A stretch of 23,777 bases of DNA, from assembly GCA_021323555.1 (NCBI GenBank), contig JAJONP010000019.1:1-23777 (forward strand), read 5' to 3'. The notes beneath the pieces were generated by a model, which had not been told where the DNA came from, searched no databases, and saw only the letters and a program-made list of their open reading frames with translations. A program made the position numbers and the translations under genes. Of this stretch, positions 7,180-15,551 are shown piece by piece (within the stretch, counting starts at the first letter, position 1; each line of letters begins with the position of its first letter). This stretch comes from Gammaproteobacteria bacterium. Its GTDB lineage: Bacteria; Pseudomonadota; Gammaproteobacteria; DSM-16500.

Positions 7180-8547
7180 TTATTGCCGCGTCAATGTATT
7201 ATATAATGCATTCGCTTTCGTCAGCACTTCTTGATATTCCGCCTCTGGATTTGAATCCACGACAATCGCACCTCCTGCTTGAAAAGTAATATTATTATTT
7301 TTAATCGCGTAAGTACGAATAACAATCGAGGTATCCATATCGCCATTAAATCCAATATAACCTATGCTTCCGCAATAAGGCCCTCGACATGTTGGTTCTA
7401 TTTCAGCAATAATTTCCATCGCACGAATTTTCGGTGCACCCGTGATTGAACCCCCTGGAAAAGTCGCGCATAATAAATCAATTGCATTCATTTTATCTCG
7501 TAATTTTCCCGTGATCACTGAAACCAAATGATGCACAGCAGGGTAACTTTCTAAACCACATAATTGTAATACGTTAATACTATGGTCTTCGCAAACACGC
7601 GATAAATCATTACGAAGTAAATCGACAATCATAATATTTTCTGCACGATCTTTTTCGCTTTTTAGTAAATCTTCTGCTAATTGTAAGTCTTCTATAACTG
7701 TTTTGCCTCGCGGACGTGTTCCTTTAATGGGTCGTGCTTCCACTTGATTATCTGTTAATTTCAAAAAACGTTCGGGGGAAGCGGAAGCAATCACTGTATC
7801 ATTAAATTTCATATAACTTGCAAAAGGCGCTGGATTCAGTAATCGTAAGCGACGATATAAATCAAAAGAAGAAAAATTTTCAGGCAAACGCCCTTTAAAA
7901 CGCTGGGAAATATTGGCTTCAAATATATCACCCGCTAAAATAAAATCAATGACTCGTTGTACAGCCGCTTGATATTGTTCCGCAGTAAAATTGGTTTCAA
8001 TATCTTTTTTGTCTAATAACACAGTCGACAGTACAGGTAAGCCATCAATGTGATTGATGATATTGAGTAACCAATGCATTCTTTTATCAGCACGCCTAAT
8101 ACGCGCCGTTTCTTCTTCCTCTGGGTAGCCACTCGAAAAAATCCATGCCCTCTGCAATACATGATCAAATGCAATCACTAAATCATATAGCCCAATTGCC
8201 ATATCAGGAAATGCCATATCATCTAACTGTTGTGCAGTTATTTTTTCTAAATAATGATATAAATCATACGAAAAAAATCCCGCTGCACCGCCTTGAAACG
8301 GAGGCAAGTCAGGATGAGTGGCCAAGGGGTATTTTTTTAGATTTTCTTCAAGGGCTTGGAAGAGATTATTTTCTGAATTTTTAGCAGTGAATCTAAAAAA
8401 AGGATCAATTGCAATAAAACTATAACGGCCGCACTGCTCCCGTAGTTGGGCGCTATCGAGAAAAACAGCTCCTGTTTGATCTGCAAAATAGGCAAAAATA
8501 GCCACAGGGTCTTGATAGGGTATTTCTTGTTGTTTAGGACGTAACAT
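7180..8547 (-). CDS. pabB: Aminodeoxychorismate synthase component I
   Basis: PabB makes 4-amino-4-deoxychorismate from chorismate with ammonia from PabA, the first step toward p-aminobenzoate and folate. It is an anthranilate synthase I/PabB/isochorismatase-fold enzyme. The PabB-type PIKGTRPRG (273-281) with the Lys used by aminating PabB enzymes is present, as are MIVDLLRNDL (306-315), FPGGSITGAPK (363-373) and RGPYCGSIGYIG (388-399). The length of 455 residues is normal. A strong promoter lies only about 3 nt from the start codon, and no ribosome site is visible. Downstream, pabA and mpg are on the same strand but separated by the oppositely oriented restriction-modification genes. Confidence 0.93.
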   Translation of the reverse strand: MLRPKQQEIPYQDPVAIFAYFADQTGAVFLDSAQLREQCGRYSFIAIDPFFRFTAKNSENNLFQALEENLKKYPLATHPDLPPFQGGAAGFFSYDLYHYLEKITAQQLDDMAFPDMAIGLYDLVIAFDHVLQRAWIFSSGYPEEEETARIRRADKRMHWLLNIINHIDGLPVLSTVLLDKKDIETNFTAEQYQAAVQRVIDFILAGDIFEANISQRFKGRLPENFSSFDLYRRLRLLNPAPFASYMKFNDTVIASASPERFLKLTDNQVEARPIKGTRPRGKTVIEDLQLAEDLLKSEKDRAENIMIVDLLRNDLSRVCEDHSINVLQLCGLESYPAVHHLVSVITGKLRDKMNAIDLLCATFPGGSITGAPKIRAMEIIAEIEPTCRGPYCGSIGYIGFNGDMDTSIVIRTYAIKNNNITFQAGGAIVVDSNPEAEYQEVLTKANALYNTLTRQ

Positions 8548-8556
8548 TTATTGCAA

Positions 8557-8584
8557 ATTATATGCTAAAATTCACTATTATCAA
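8557..8584 (-). promoter_or_regulatory. pabB: pabB promoter with very short leader
   Basis: TTGATA (8579-8584), 16-bp spacer, then TATAAT (8557-8562) on the minus strand. The start site would fall near 8550 and the pabB ATG is at 8547. It overlaps the upstream ATG of the murF frame, which argues that murF starts later, at 8607. Confidence 0.55.
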
Positions 8585-8606
8585 TCAATACTTAAGAAGT
8601 AGTTTT

Positions 8607-9953
8607 ATGATTAACATGTCGCTAGCTGAATTGACAAAAACCTTAAATGCCAGACTTTCCACAGCAGAGCAAGAATTTAATGGGGTAAGCATAGACAGTC
8701 GTACCCTACATCCGGGCAATTTATTTATCGCCATCCAAGGAGAGAAGCTGGATGGTCATGATTTTGTCGCCGAGGCAGCTCAAAAAGGGGCTTCTGCGGC
8801 CTTGGTAAGCCGATTGATTGACTCACCTCTTCCTCAAATCCAAGTACCCGATACGATAGATGCGCTTGGCAAACTCAGCACTCATTGGCGCCAACGCTTT
8901 ACTATTCCTTTCATTGGAGTCACAGGGAGCAATGGCAAGACGACTTTAAAAAATATGATCGCCGCTATTTTACGCGCCGCATCCCACAATAATCCTGAGA
9001 AAGTCCTGGCGACCCAAGGCAATTTTAACAATCATATTGGGTTACCTCTTAATTTATTACGCTTAAACGCCAACCACCGTTACGCAGTCATTGAGATGGG
9101 AATGAATCATTTTGGTGAAATTGCTTATTTATCTCAATTGGTTAAACCCCTGCAAGTCGCTGTTATTACAAACGCTGCTGAGGCACATCTGGAAGGCGTA
9201 CAGAATATCGCAGGTGTTGCCCGTGCAAAAGGTGAAATATTTTTAGGATTAGAAAAAAATGGGATCGCGATACTTAATAGTGATGACACACACTTTTCTT
9301 ACTGGCACGATTTAGTGAAAGAGCATTCCGTACTCAGTTTTGGTTTAAAAAATCCATCTGATATTACAGCCACTATTAAACAGCACTCCTCTATTCAATT
9401 ACACACCCCTCAAGGCAATATTGATGTTCTTTTACCATTACTGGGTACACATAATAGGATGAATGCACTGGCTGCCACCGCCGCCACACTCGCTATTCAT
9501 ATTGATTTAGAAACTATTAAAAAAGGCTTGGAACAAGTGGTACCCGCACCCGGCCGGATGCAAGAATCTTTCTTGCCGAGCGGCACACGTGTGATTAATG
9601 ACACTTACAACGCCAATCCCTTTTCATTACAAGCCGCTATCAATACACTTGCCACTTTTCCTGGCACACGTATTCTTATATTAGGTGATATGAAAGAACT
9701 TGGCCCTGATGAAAAAAAATTACATTCTCAAGCAGGAGAAAAAATCCGCACCGCAGGTATTCAATATCTATTTACCCTAGGTGAATTATCTAAATCAGCC
9801 ACTGAAGCGTTCGGTGAAGGTGCAGAGCATTTCACAGAATACAATACACTCGTTTCTGCATTACAACCCTACTTAACTTCAGATCATACTTTATTAATTA
9901 AAGGATCACGTTCCATGCGAATGGAACGCATTATCAATACGATAACAGCATAA
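8607..9953 (+). CDS. murF: UDP-MurNAc-tripeptide:D-Ala-D-Ala ligase
   Basis: MurF performs the last cytoplasmic ATP-dependent step of peptidoglycan precursor synthesis, adding D-Ala-D-Ala. Mur ligase features are GVTGSNGKTT (about 104-113, ATP binding), the central EMGMNHFGEIAYLS block, and the MurF-type NDTYNANPFSLQAA in the C-terminal domain. The frame opens at 8562, but family proteins begin near MxxMSLAEL, and the first ATG sits in the pabB promoter, so I place the start at 8607 (448 residues, AGAAG a few bases before). The isocitrate dehydrogenase gene follows after 14 bp, suggesting one transcript. The other mur genes are not adjacent. Confidence 0.94.
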   Translation: MINMSLAELTKTLNARLSTAEQEFNGVSIDSRTLHPGNLFIAIQGEKLDGHDFVAEAAQKGASAALVSRLIDSPLPQIQVPDTIDALGKLSTHWRQRFTIPFIGVTGSNGKTTLKNMIAAILRAASHNNPEKVLATQGNFNNHIGLPLNLLRLNANHRYAVIEMGMNHFGEIAYLSQLVKPLQVAVITNAAEAHLEGVQNIAGVARAKGEIFLGLEKNGIAILNSDDTHFSYWHDLVKEHSVLSFGLKNPSDITATIKQHSSIQLHTPQGNIDVLLPLLGTHNRMNALAATAATLAIHIDLETIKKGLEQVVPAPGRMQESFLPSGTRVINDTYNANPFSLQAAINTLATFPGTRILILGDMKELGPDEKKLHSQAGEKIRTAGIQYLFTLGELSKSATEAFGEGAEHFTEYNTLVSALQPYLTSDHTLLIKGSRSMRMERIINTITA

Positions 9954-9967
9954 AAGAGGACAGCCCC

Positions 9968-11431
9968 ATGACATCATTTAAAACTCCAATCACAATTGCT
10001 TATGGTGATGGCATTGGGCCTGAAATTATGAATGCTACTCTATCTATTTTAAAAGCTGCAAATGCTAATATTAACCCTGAAATAATAGATATCGGCGAAA
10101 AAATTTATTTACAAGGCTTTAGCTCAGGCATTCCAGACAGCGCTTGGGAATCTTTAAAAAGAACGAAAATATTATTAAAAGGGCCTATTACAACACCCCA
10201 AGGCGGCGGCTATAAAAGTTTAAATGTCACATTACGTAAAACACTGGGTTTATTTGCTAACGTCCGTCCTTGCATGTCTTATGCGCCCTTTATTCAAACA
10301 AACCATCCCGAAATGAACTTAGTGATTATTCGTGAAAACGAAGAAGGCACGTATGCGGGCATAGAACATCAACAAACAGACGAAGTTTATCAATGCTTAA
10401 AATTAGTCACACGCCCAGGTTGTGAACGCATCGTGCATTACGCTTTTGAATATGCGCGTAAATTCAATCGTAAAAAAGTCACTTGTTTAACAAAAGATAA
10501 TATTATGAAAATGACAGATGGTATTTTCCATCAAGTATTCAATGAAATTGCAAAAGAATATCCCGACATTGAAACCGAACATTTTATTATCGATATAGGC
10601 ACTGCCTTAGTCGCTGCAGAACCTGAACGGTTTAATGTGATTGTGACATCGAATTTATATGGAGATATTATCTCAGACGTTGCTGCACAAATCGCAGGTT
10701 CCGTTGGGCTTGCAGGCTCTGCCAATGTAGGCAATCATGTTGCTATGTTTGAAGCAATTCATGGTTCAGCTCCTGACATTGCTGGCAAAAAAATCGCAAA
10801 TCCATCTGGGCTAATTAATGCAGCCATTCAAATGTTAATTCATATCAATCAGCCACAAGCTGCCACACTCATTGAAAATGCGTGGTTAAAAACATTAGAA
10901 GATGGGATCCACACAGCCGATGTTTATTCTACAGAACACAGCAAACAAAAAGCTAATACGGATGAATTCGCTGAGGCAGTGATTGCGCGTCTTGGACAGA
11001 CACCCTCACATTTCCATCCTGTTCATTATCAACAAGATGTACGCGCGAAAATTGAATGTTATGGCGAACGCAAAAAAATAATCGTCAAAAAAGAATTAGT
11101 TGGCGTGGATATTTTTATTGATAATCCCCATCATACACCTGAAAAATTAGGTGAAATGCTTAAAACAATCAGCAAAGATTTGCAACTTATTGTTATCACG
11201 AGTCGCGGCTTAAAGATATGGCCTCATTGCATGATTGATGCACCTTATGCAGCCCACTGCAGCTGTCGATTCCAGGCAACCATAGATACAAAAAATCTTA
11301 AGCCTATTACACATCAAGCTATTATTGAATTACTACAACAATTTGAAAGACTCAATTTAGATGTCATTAAAACCGAAAATCTTTATACGTATGATGGAAA
11401 AATAGGATTTTCACTCGCCCAAGGACAGTAA
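9968..11431 (+). CDS. icd: Isocitrate dehydrogenase, Rickettsia-like long form
   Basis: The enzyme oxidises isocitrate to 2-oxoglutarate in the TCA cycle. Visible are ITIAYGDGIGPEI (8-20), the substrate loop KSLNVTLRKTLGLFANVRP (83-101), R122 in IIREN, K176 in TKDN and the metal-binding D233/D237 in YGDIISDVAA. The coenzyme site reads HGSAPDIAG (265-273). Asp-Ile at 270-271, instead of the Lys-Tyr of E. coli NADP enzymes, predicts NAD use. About 130 extra C-terminal residues (about 350-487) make a small extra domain, as in the Rickettsia enzyme of about 483 residues, which it resembles strongly from memory. AGAGGA lies 7 nt before the ATG. Substrate identity is inferred from overall similarity; isopropylmalate dehydrogenase is less likely. 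Confidence 0.88.
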   Translation: MTSFKTPITIAYGDGIGPEIMNATLSILKAANANINPEIIDIGEKIYLQGFSSGIPDSAWESLKRTKILLKGPITTPQGGGYKSLNVTLRKTLGLFANVRPCMSYAPFIQTNHPEMNLVIIRENEEGTYAGIEHQQTDEVYQCLKLVTRPGCERIVHYAFEYARKFNRKKVTCLTKDNIMKMTDGIFHQVFNEIAKEYPDIETEHFIIDIGTALVAAEPERFNVIVTSNLYGDIISDVAAQIAGSVGLAGSANVGNHVAMFEAIHGSAPDIAGKKIANPSGLINAAIQMLIHINQPQAATLIENAWLKTLEDGIHTADVYSTEHSKQKANTDEFAEAVIARLGQTPSHFHPVHYQQDVRAKIECYGERKKIIVKKELVGVDIFIDNPHHTPEKLGEMLKTISKDLQLIVITSRGLKIWPHCMIDAPYAAHCSCRFQATIDTKNLKPITHQAIIELLQQFERLNLDVIKTENLYTYDGKIGFSLAQGQ

Positions 11432-11461
11432 TTGGTAATGATTTATATCTAGAGAATGTAG

Positions 11462-12295
11462 ATGAAATTAAAGCGTCTTCCTTTGTTAATATTTGGCCTT
11501 ATTTATGGCTTTGTTGTACAGCCTATTGCATACATCTTAGCTCTCTTTTATTCTCACATGAGGAACGAATTCGACCTCCTATTAGTAGGGGGATTATTAG
11601 GAGGATTAGCTGGATTAGGATTAGCCTTAGGAATAGGTGGCCCAGTCTTATTGGCTATGGCTGCCTGGGCTGGGATATTTGTTATACTTCACGCCCTGTG
11701 CATAGCAGTTGAGCCTATTTCCCGTGGCATTTATATAGGACTACGAGGAGGATGGCATTGCGCGATGGAATTTTATGATAATGGTTTGATAAAGGGACTC
11801 ACATTTCCATTTAGATATTTTAAAGCTGTAGTGATAGATGCTAACCGCGTAGCCATCGCTAATTTTCATCATACGGTTATTCCCGCTTTGAAAAAGGATA
11901 CTGAAGAAATAGTTGAAGCTCATACCAAGACTGTCATCTCTACCCTTCATAATAATCTAAATGTTCACCTTCCCTCTGTAGTGTCGAATATAGTCATGCA
12001 GTATGCATTAACCCCTAGAGATAACAACCCTATTCAATTAATTCATCCTATGCCTAAACTACTCATTAGACGCATAACGCTATGGAGAGAAAACAGCATA
12101 AACAATACTACAATAAAGCTCCCTGGAAATACTAGCGAGGTTTTTAATAGCGAGGAAACATGTATAATGATAGAGTGGAATTTGCACTCAATATTGTTCC
12201 ACAAACCTAAAAGAAACCAATACGAAGAAAAAGAAACGGAAAATAGATTAACCCAGGCCTGTGGGCGCGAAAATCGCATCCTTAGCCTAAGCTAA
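11462..12295 (+). CDS. Unrecognised membrane protein, repeat-derived C-terminus
   Basis: This predicted 277-residue protein has a basic start (MKLKRL), a hydrophobic segment at about 7-30 and a Gly/Leu/Ala-rich segment at about 38-83 that could span the membrane twice. The remaining 190 residues are hydrophilic and have no domain I recognise. The last 15 or so codons (from 12251) lie within a dispersed repeat that also occurs at 20.6-21.5 kb, so the original 3' end was probably replaced when the repeat arrived. The ribosome site is weak. It is followed by convergent pldA. A host-directed or envelope function is possible but unsupported. Confidence 0.6.
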   Translation: MKLKRLPLLIFGLIYGFVVQPIAYILALFYSHMRNEFDLLLVGGLLGGLAGLGLALGIGGPVLLAMAAWAGIFVILHALCIAVEPISRGIYIGLRGGWHCAMEFYDNGLIKGLTFPFRYFKAVVIDANRVAIANFHHTVIPALKKDTEEIVEAHTKTVISTLHNNLNVHLPSVVSNIVMQYALTPRDNNPIQLIHPMPKLLIRRITLWRENSINNTTIKLPGNTSEVFNSEETCIMIEWNLHSILFHKPKRNQYEEKETENRLTQACGRENRILSLS

Positions 12296-12394
12296 TTTCT
12301 CATGGTCCCTTCGGCCTACTTTCTTACCTTCGGCTCTATGTGTCACTTATTGAATCTAAATAATATATTCTTAAAAAAGTGTCGATCCCTCAGG
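12251..12394 (+). repeat. Dispersed REP-like repeat, copy A
   Basis: It begins acccaggcct, contains a cttcggcctactttcttacc block and ends near gtgtcgatccctcagg. It is related in reverse orientation to 20552-20717 and 21188-21313, and in the same orientation to 21463-21541. It covers the end of the upstream membrane-protein gene and nearly reaches the pldA stop. A frame across it (12302-12556) is a by-product. Confidence 0.85.
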
Positions 12395-12418
12395 ACTTCA
12401 TCTTATTTTGAAAGGTTT

Positions 12419-13312
12419 TCATACCCAGTCATTCAAAGCAATACCTATACCCAAGCTATTAGTTCGATGCCTATATTCAATCAAGCTTTGTCCGTATCCA
12501 CTAAAGGCTTGGACATACCCTTTAATATAAGGAGTAAGAGGAAAGCTATACGTTAACTCGACTGTTTTATGTTTCCCTCCACTTTCCAAAATATTATGGG
12601 CTTGAAGCGAAATCACTTGTTGGTGAAATTTATAAGCAATTAACAGCCTTCCATAACCTAAATATTGTGCAATATCACGATTATAAGGATACGTACTTAA
12701 TACATACCATGGCTTCAAGCTCACCATACAATTTTCTGAAGATGCAATAGCCTCAAGATAGGATCTGTTCCAACTTCTTTCTAACTGATTACCAAATCCA
12801 TTTGATTGGTGCGTGACTCCAATGTTCATAAATGTAAGCTGCCAATTTCTTAATAAATGCCAATTTAATTGATTAGCTAAAAATAATTCAGGCTCATAAT
12901 CTGTTTCTCTAAAAAACGCACTGTGATTATAAAGTTGCCAATAAGAAAATTGAGTATACGCTAAAAATAAAGAAGAATGGCTATTAAAAATCCTTTTCCA
13001 TAAAGGAACTTTAAGGCTTATTTGATATTTAAATTCATTTTTCTTTAAACTTTCATTATTAGGCGTGTTATTTTGATAAACTGCATTATCAGGCGAAAAA
13101 GTTGCATAATAAGGTAACACATAATTAGGTTTATAGAGATCTATTAAAAAATAGTTAGATGGTAAAATATTTTCTTTTGAAGCGCGTTTTTCAACTACAG
13201 TTTTAGGTTGCTGTGCATCTATAAGAGACTTGGATGCAGAAAAACAAGTAGTGGATAAAAATACGAGCATGACTAATAAAGATATAGATAAATTTCTAAA
13301 GCATTTTTTCAT
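12419..13312 (-). CDS. pldA: Outer membrane phospholipase A
   Basis: PldA is a beta-barrel enzyme of the outer membrane that hydrolyses phospholipids reaching the outer leaflet. A signal peptide covers about residues 1-25 (basic MKKCFRN, hydrophobic core, cut near CFSA). The active-site block is THQSNGFG, with H168 and S170, and SWNRSY follows with N182; these match the His-Ser-Asn triad of E. coli PldA. Alternating aromatic beta strands and a terminal GIGIALNDWV fit a barrel. At 297 residues the length is typical. A GGGG ribosome site lies before the ATG, and TATACT (13338-13343) upstream may be its -10 box. It is convergent with the unrecognised membrane gene. Confidence 0.92.
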   Translation of the reverse strand: MKKCFRNLSISLLVMLVFLSTTCFSASKSLIDAQQPKTVVEKRASKENILPSNYFLIDLYKPNYVLPYYATFSPDNAVYQNNTPNNESLKKNEFKYQISLKVPLWKRIFNSHSSLFLAYTQFSYWQLYNHSAFFRETDYEPELFLANQLNWHLLRNWQLTFMNIGVTHQSNGFGNQLERSWNRSYLEAIASSENCMVSLKPWYVLSTYPYNRDIAQYLGYGRLLIAYKFHQQVISLQAHNILESGGKHKTVELTYSFPLTPYIKGYVQAFSGYGQSLIEYRHRTNSLGIGIALNDWV

Positions 13313-13405
13313 TTTTTAACCCCAAAAATAGAGAAACAGTATAGTAAAGCAAAGAAGAAGGTTTGCCAACACACTCATTTACGATGGATAAGAGGCGCTA
13401 TATTA

Positions 13406-14740
13406 CTAGGCACTCGTCTCAGGATTTATCGTAATATTAGCTATTCTTTTAACTGAGAGCATTTGAGGATAATTTTTTACAATAAATTTAATAAGTTTTT
13501 CTCTGACTTCACAGCGTAAGCGCCATAAGCTATCACCATCTTTTGCGCTCACTAATCCTCTTAACTCCATTGTTTTTTCTTTCATATCAGTGACTTGAAA
13601 AGTGGCTATGTTTCGATTCCATAATTCAGATTGATTCACGTACTCGTGAAATTTTTCCCGGATAATATCAATAGGTAACGTGTAATCAGCGTAGATAAAA
13701 ATTGTACCCAATAACTCAGTCGAATTTAAAGTTAAATTCTGTAGGCCTTTAGAAAAAAAATAATCCGTTGGTAAAATTAATCGTCTTAAATCCCATAATT
13801 TTACTACCACATACGAAAGATTAATTTCTTCAATTTGACCATTCTCATTTTCAATAATAACGGTATCACCAATCCGAATGGGCTGCGAAAAAGCAAGCTG
13901 CAATCCTGTAAATAGCCTGCTTAAACTTTGTTGACTCGCAAAAGCGCCTGCCGCACCTATTATGCCAGCCGTAGTAAGCAATCCAGTGCCAAGGCTTCTT
14001 ACGCTCTCAAATGTCATTAATCCAGCAGCTGCTGTAATCACAATAATAATGGTTTGTAATATTTTTTTAAGCAAGAGCACTTGCGTGTTTATCGCGCGGA
14101 CTCTAATTCCATGGTCATTGACTACATCAATATGATGTAAAATCAATTGCGCCAAGCTATCTATTATCTGGATAAATATCCAACCCAGCGTGCCAATCAA
14201 GAGTAAGTGCGTGATTTTTTCCAAGAGCTCTTCCTCCACCCCTGTGATGCCTAACACTGGAATGAAAAAATTAACCATCAACATAATGAGAGCAGCTTGT
14301 AAGCTTTGGCTAAGGGCAGAGAAAATCACAAAACTGGTTCGCTTCTTTTTTTCTGCCAACCAATGTAATAAACATAATTTTGTGCTGTGGAATATTTTTA
14401 TTACTATCCAGAAATAAATAGAATATTCTGCGATATTAAATAAGTAATCAATTAACCGATAGACTCGCTGATCAAAATAGGATGGGAAAAAACTGCTGCC
14501 TACTTGTATCATTAAATGGCCTATATATAAAAAAATAAGCGCAGAAACAGGCACTCGGATCGTTCGGACGGCAAATTTTATCACAGATCGTACGGGTGAA
14601 GCATCGGGGTATTTTTCATTTTTTCCTCTGCTCCAACCCCACAGGATAATATAAAGCCCAACCAAAAAAATGAGAGAAATAAGTGTAGGCGTATCATGTT
14701 CATTGAAGGATAGAAAAGGGATAGTTGGGTTATATAGCAT
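13406..14740 (-). CDS. MscS-family mechanosensitive channel
   Basis: Small-conductance mechanosensitive channels open under membrane tension to release solutes. The MscS core is clear: the pore-lining TM3 region LGTGLLTTAGIIGAAGAFASQQ (250-271), then LFTGLQLAFSQPIRIGD (276-292) and the beta domain with VIIENENGQIEEINLSYVVV. The N-terminal half adds about four hydrophobic segments (near 18-35, 63-82, 100-117, 145-165) plus another near 178-200, making it longer than E. coli MscS (286 residues) and closer to the YbdG/YnaI-sized members. GAGATG lies before the ATG. It sits downstream of the YqjE/YqjK-like envelope cluster, consistent with osmotic or envelope stress. Confidence 0.92.
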   Translation of the reverse strand: MLYNPTIPFLSFNEHDTPTLISLIFLVGLYIILWGWSRGKNEKYPDASPVRSVIKFAVRTIRVPVSALIFLYIGHLMIQVGSSFFPSYFDQRVYRLIDYLFNIAEYSIYFWIVIKIFHSTKLCLLHWLAEKKKRTSFVIFSALSQSLQAALIMLMVNFFIPVLGITGVEEELLEKITHLLLIGTLGWIFIQIIDSLAQLILHHIDVVNDHGIRVRAINTQVLLLKKILQTIIIVITAAAGLMTFESVRSLGTGLLTTAGIIGAAGAFASQQSLSRLFTGLQLAFSQPIRIGDTVIIENENGQIEEINLSYVVVKLWDLRRLILPTDYFFSKGLQNLTLNSTELLGTIFIYADYTLPIDIIREKFHEYVNQSELWNRNIATFQVTDMKEKTMELRGLVSAKDGDSLWRLRCEVREKLIKFIVKNYPQMLSVKRIANITINPETSA

Positions 14741-14794
14741 ATTTCATCTCACTTCTATATCATGGCGGCAGCCAGGCAAGATGCCGCTATAATT

Positions 14795-15094
14795 CTATTG
14801 TTGATTTTTCAGATAACGATAGCCTAAATAAGAAATATAAAATGGCGCTTTTATAAAATAAGAGGAGAAAGTCAATGCCCTCTTCCTTAAATAACTTATT
14901 AATTTAGAGCCCTTATTTTTATATTCAAAATAAAATCCCGTCAAAAAACACAGAGAAAAAATGAGAGCTGTCGTACCTGGCGTTAGCAGTTGTTCCTTTA
15001 ATTCTTTATTGTAATCAAAAAATGAAAGTCTATTTGAACTAATTTTAATTTCAAGATCTGCTATTTTTCTTTGTAATTTCAGAATGCCTAGCAT
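14795..15094 (-). CDS. YqjK-like small membrane protein
   Basis: A 99-residue protein with a charged N-terminal helix (KLQRKIADLEIKISSNRLSF) and one hydrophobic segment near 38-56 (TPGTTALIFSLCFLTGFYFEY), then a basic Tyr-rich tail. Its length and place directly after the YqjE-like gene match the E. coli yqjDEK order. It overlaps the YqjE-like gene by 7 nt (ATGCTAG), with AAGGG upstream. Sequence similarity alone is weak, so the assignment rests mostly on context. Confidence 0.7.
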   Translation of the reverse strand: MLGILKLQRKIADLEIKISSNRLSFFDYNKELKEQLLTPGTTALIFSLCFLTGFYFEYKNKGSKLISYLRKRALTFSSYFIKAPFYISYLGYRYLKNQQ

Positions 15095-15477
15095 GCCGGG
15101 CCCTTTTCATTACTGATAAAATTCTTTAATTGTCTACGTGTCGCGTTAAAAAAGAAATTATTCTTAAAATTAAGTAACGTATAAATGACACCCACAAGAA
15201 CAATCATATTAAAAAGAGACAAAATAAAAAAAGAAGCCTGCCAGCTCAAAGAGAACCACTGCAATATCATAAAAAAAGAAAAAATAACTGAACCCCAAAA
15301 AAATACTAACAAAGGCAACAAAAATATTAAAAGCAATAAAATATATCCAACGCTCTGCTTAGCAAGCTTTGCTTCTGAAATAGCAAGATGGGTCACATCC
15401 TTTATGATTTCTGTAAAAATAAAAAAATTCTTACTAATGGTCGATAACCAGTTTTTGTTATCATCGCTTTCTATCAT
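15088..15477 (-). CDS. yqjE: YqjE-like membrane protein (holin superfamily III type)
   Basis: A 129-residue protein with two hydrophobic segments (about 43-72 and 80-102) after an amphipathic N-terminus (ISKNFFIFTEIIKDVTHLAISEAKLAK), the layout of YqjE/Phage_holin_3_6 proteins. Such proteins accompany the YqjD/ElaB ribosome-anchoring family in stationary phase. An AAGGG ribosome site precedes the ATG. The next gene overlaps it by 7 nt. A hairpin between it and the upstream CsbD-fusion gene may reduce readthrough. Confidence 0.8.
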   Translation of the reverse strand: MIESDDNKNWLSTISKNFFIFTEIIKDVTHLAISEAKLAKQSVGYILLLLIFLLPLLVFFWGSVIFSFFMILQWFSLSWQASFFILSLFNMIVLVGVIYTLLNFKNNFFFNATRRQLKNFISNEKGPAC

Positions 15478-15500
15478 AAAAGCCCTTAATCAAACAAAGC

Positions 15501-15538
15501 CCCGCCAACTTTAAGCAAGTTTTATTTCTGTTGGCGGG
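15501..15538 (-). terminator. Hairpin after the CsbD-fusion gene
   Basis: Nine-bp arms CCCGCCAAC/GTTGGCGGG enclose a 20-nt loop. On the minus strand the stem is followed by GCTTTGTTTG, only moderately T-rich. It may attenuate rather than end transcription into the YqjE-like gene. Confidence 0.45.
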
Positions 15539-15551
15539 TTTGCATGAGGTG

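Noticed and set aside
12302..12556. Plus-strand frame with an RPSAYFLTFG-like peptide pattern
   Set aside because: The same peptide appears in frames at 20414-20722 and 21184-21366 because all three cross the dispersed repeat; they are repeat by-products, not genes.
13638..13653. TTCACG-tact-CGTGAA palindrome, considered as parS
   Set aside because: It lies inside the MscS-family gene and its centre differs from the parS CACGTG core; parS would need TGTTTCACGTGAAACA-like sequence.
14765..14787. GCGGCA/TGCCGC inverted repeat near the mscS start
   Set aside because: Short stem with no T-run on the minus strand; too weak for a terminator.
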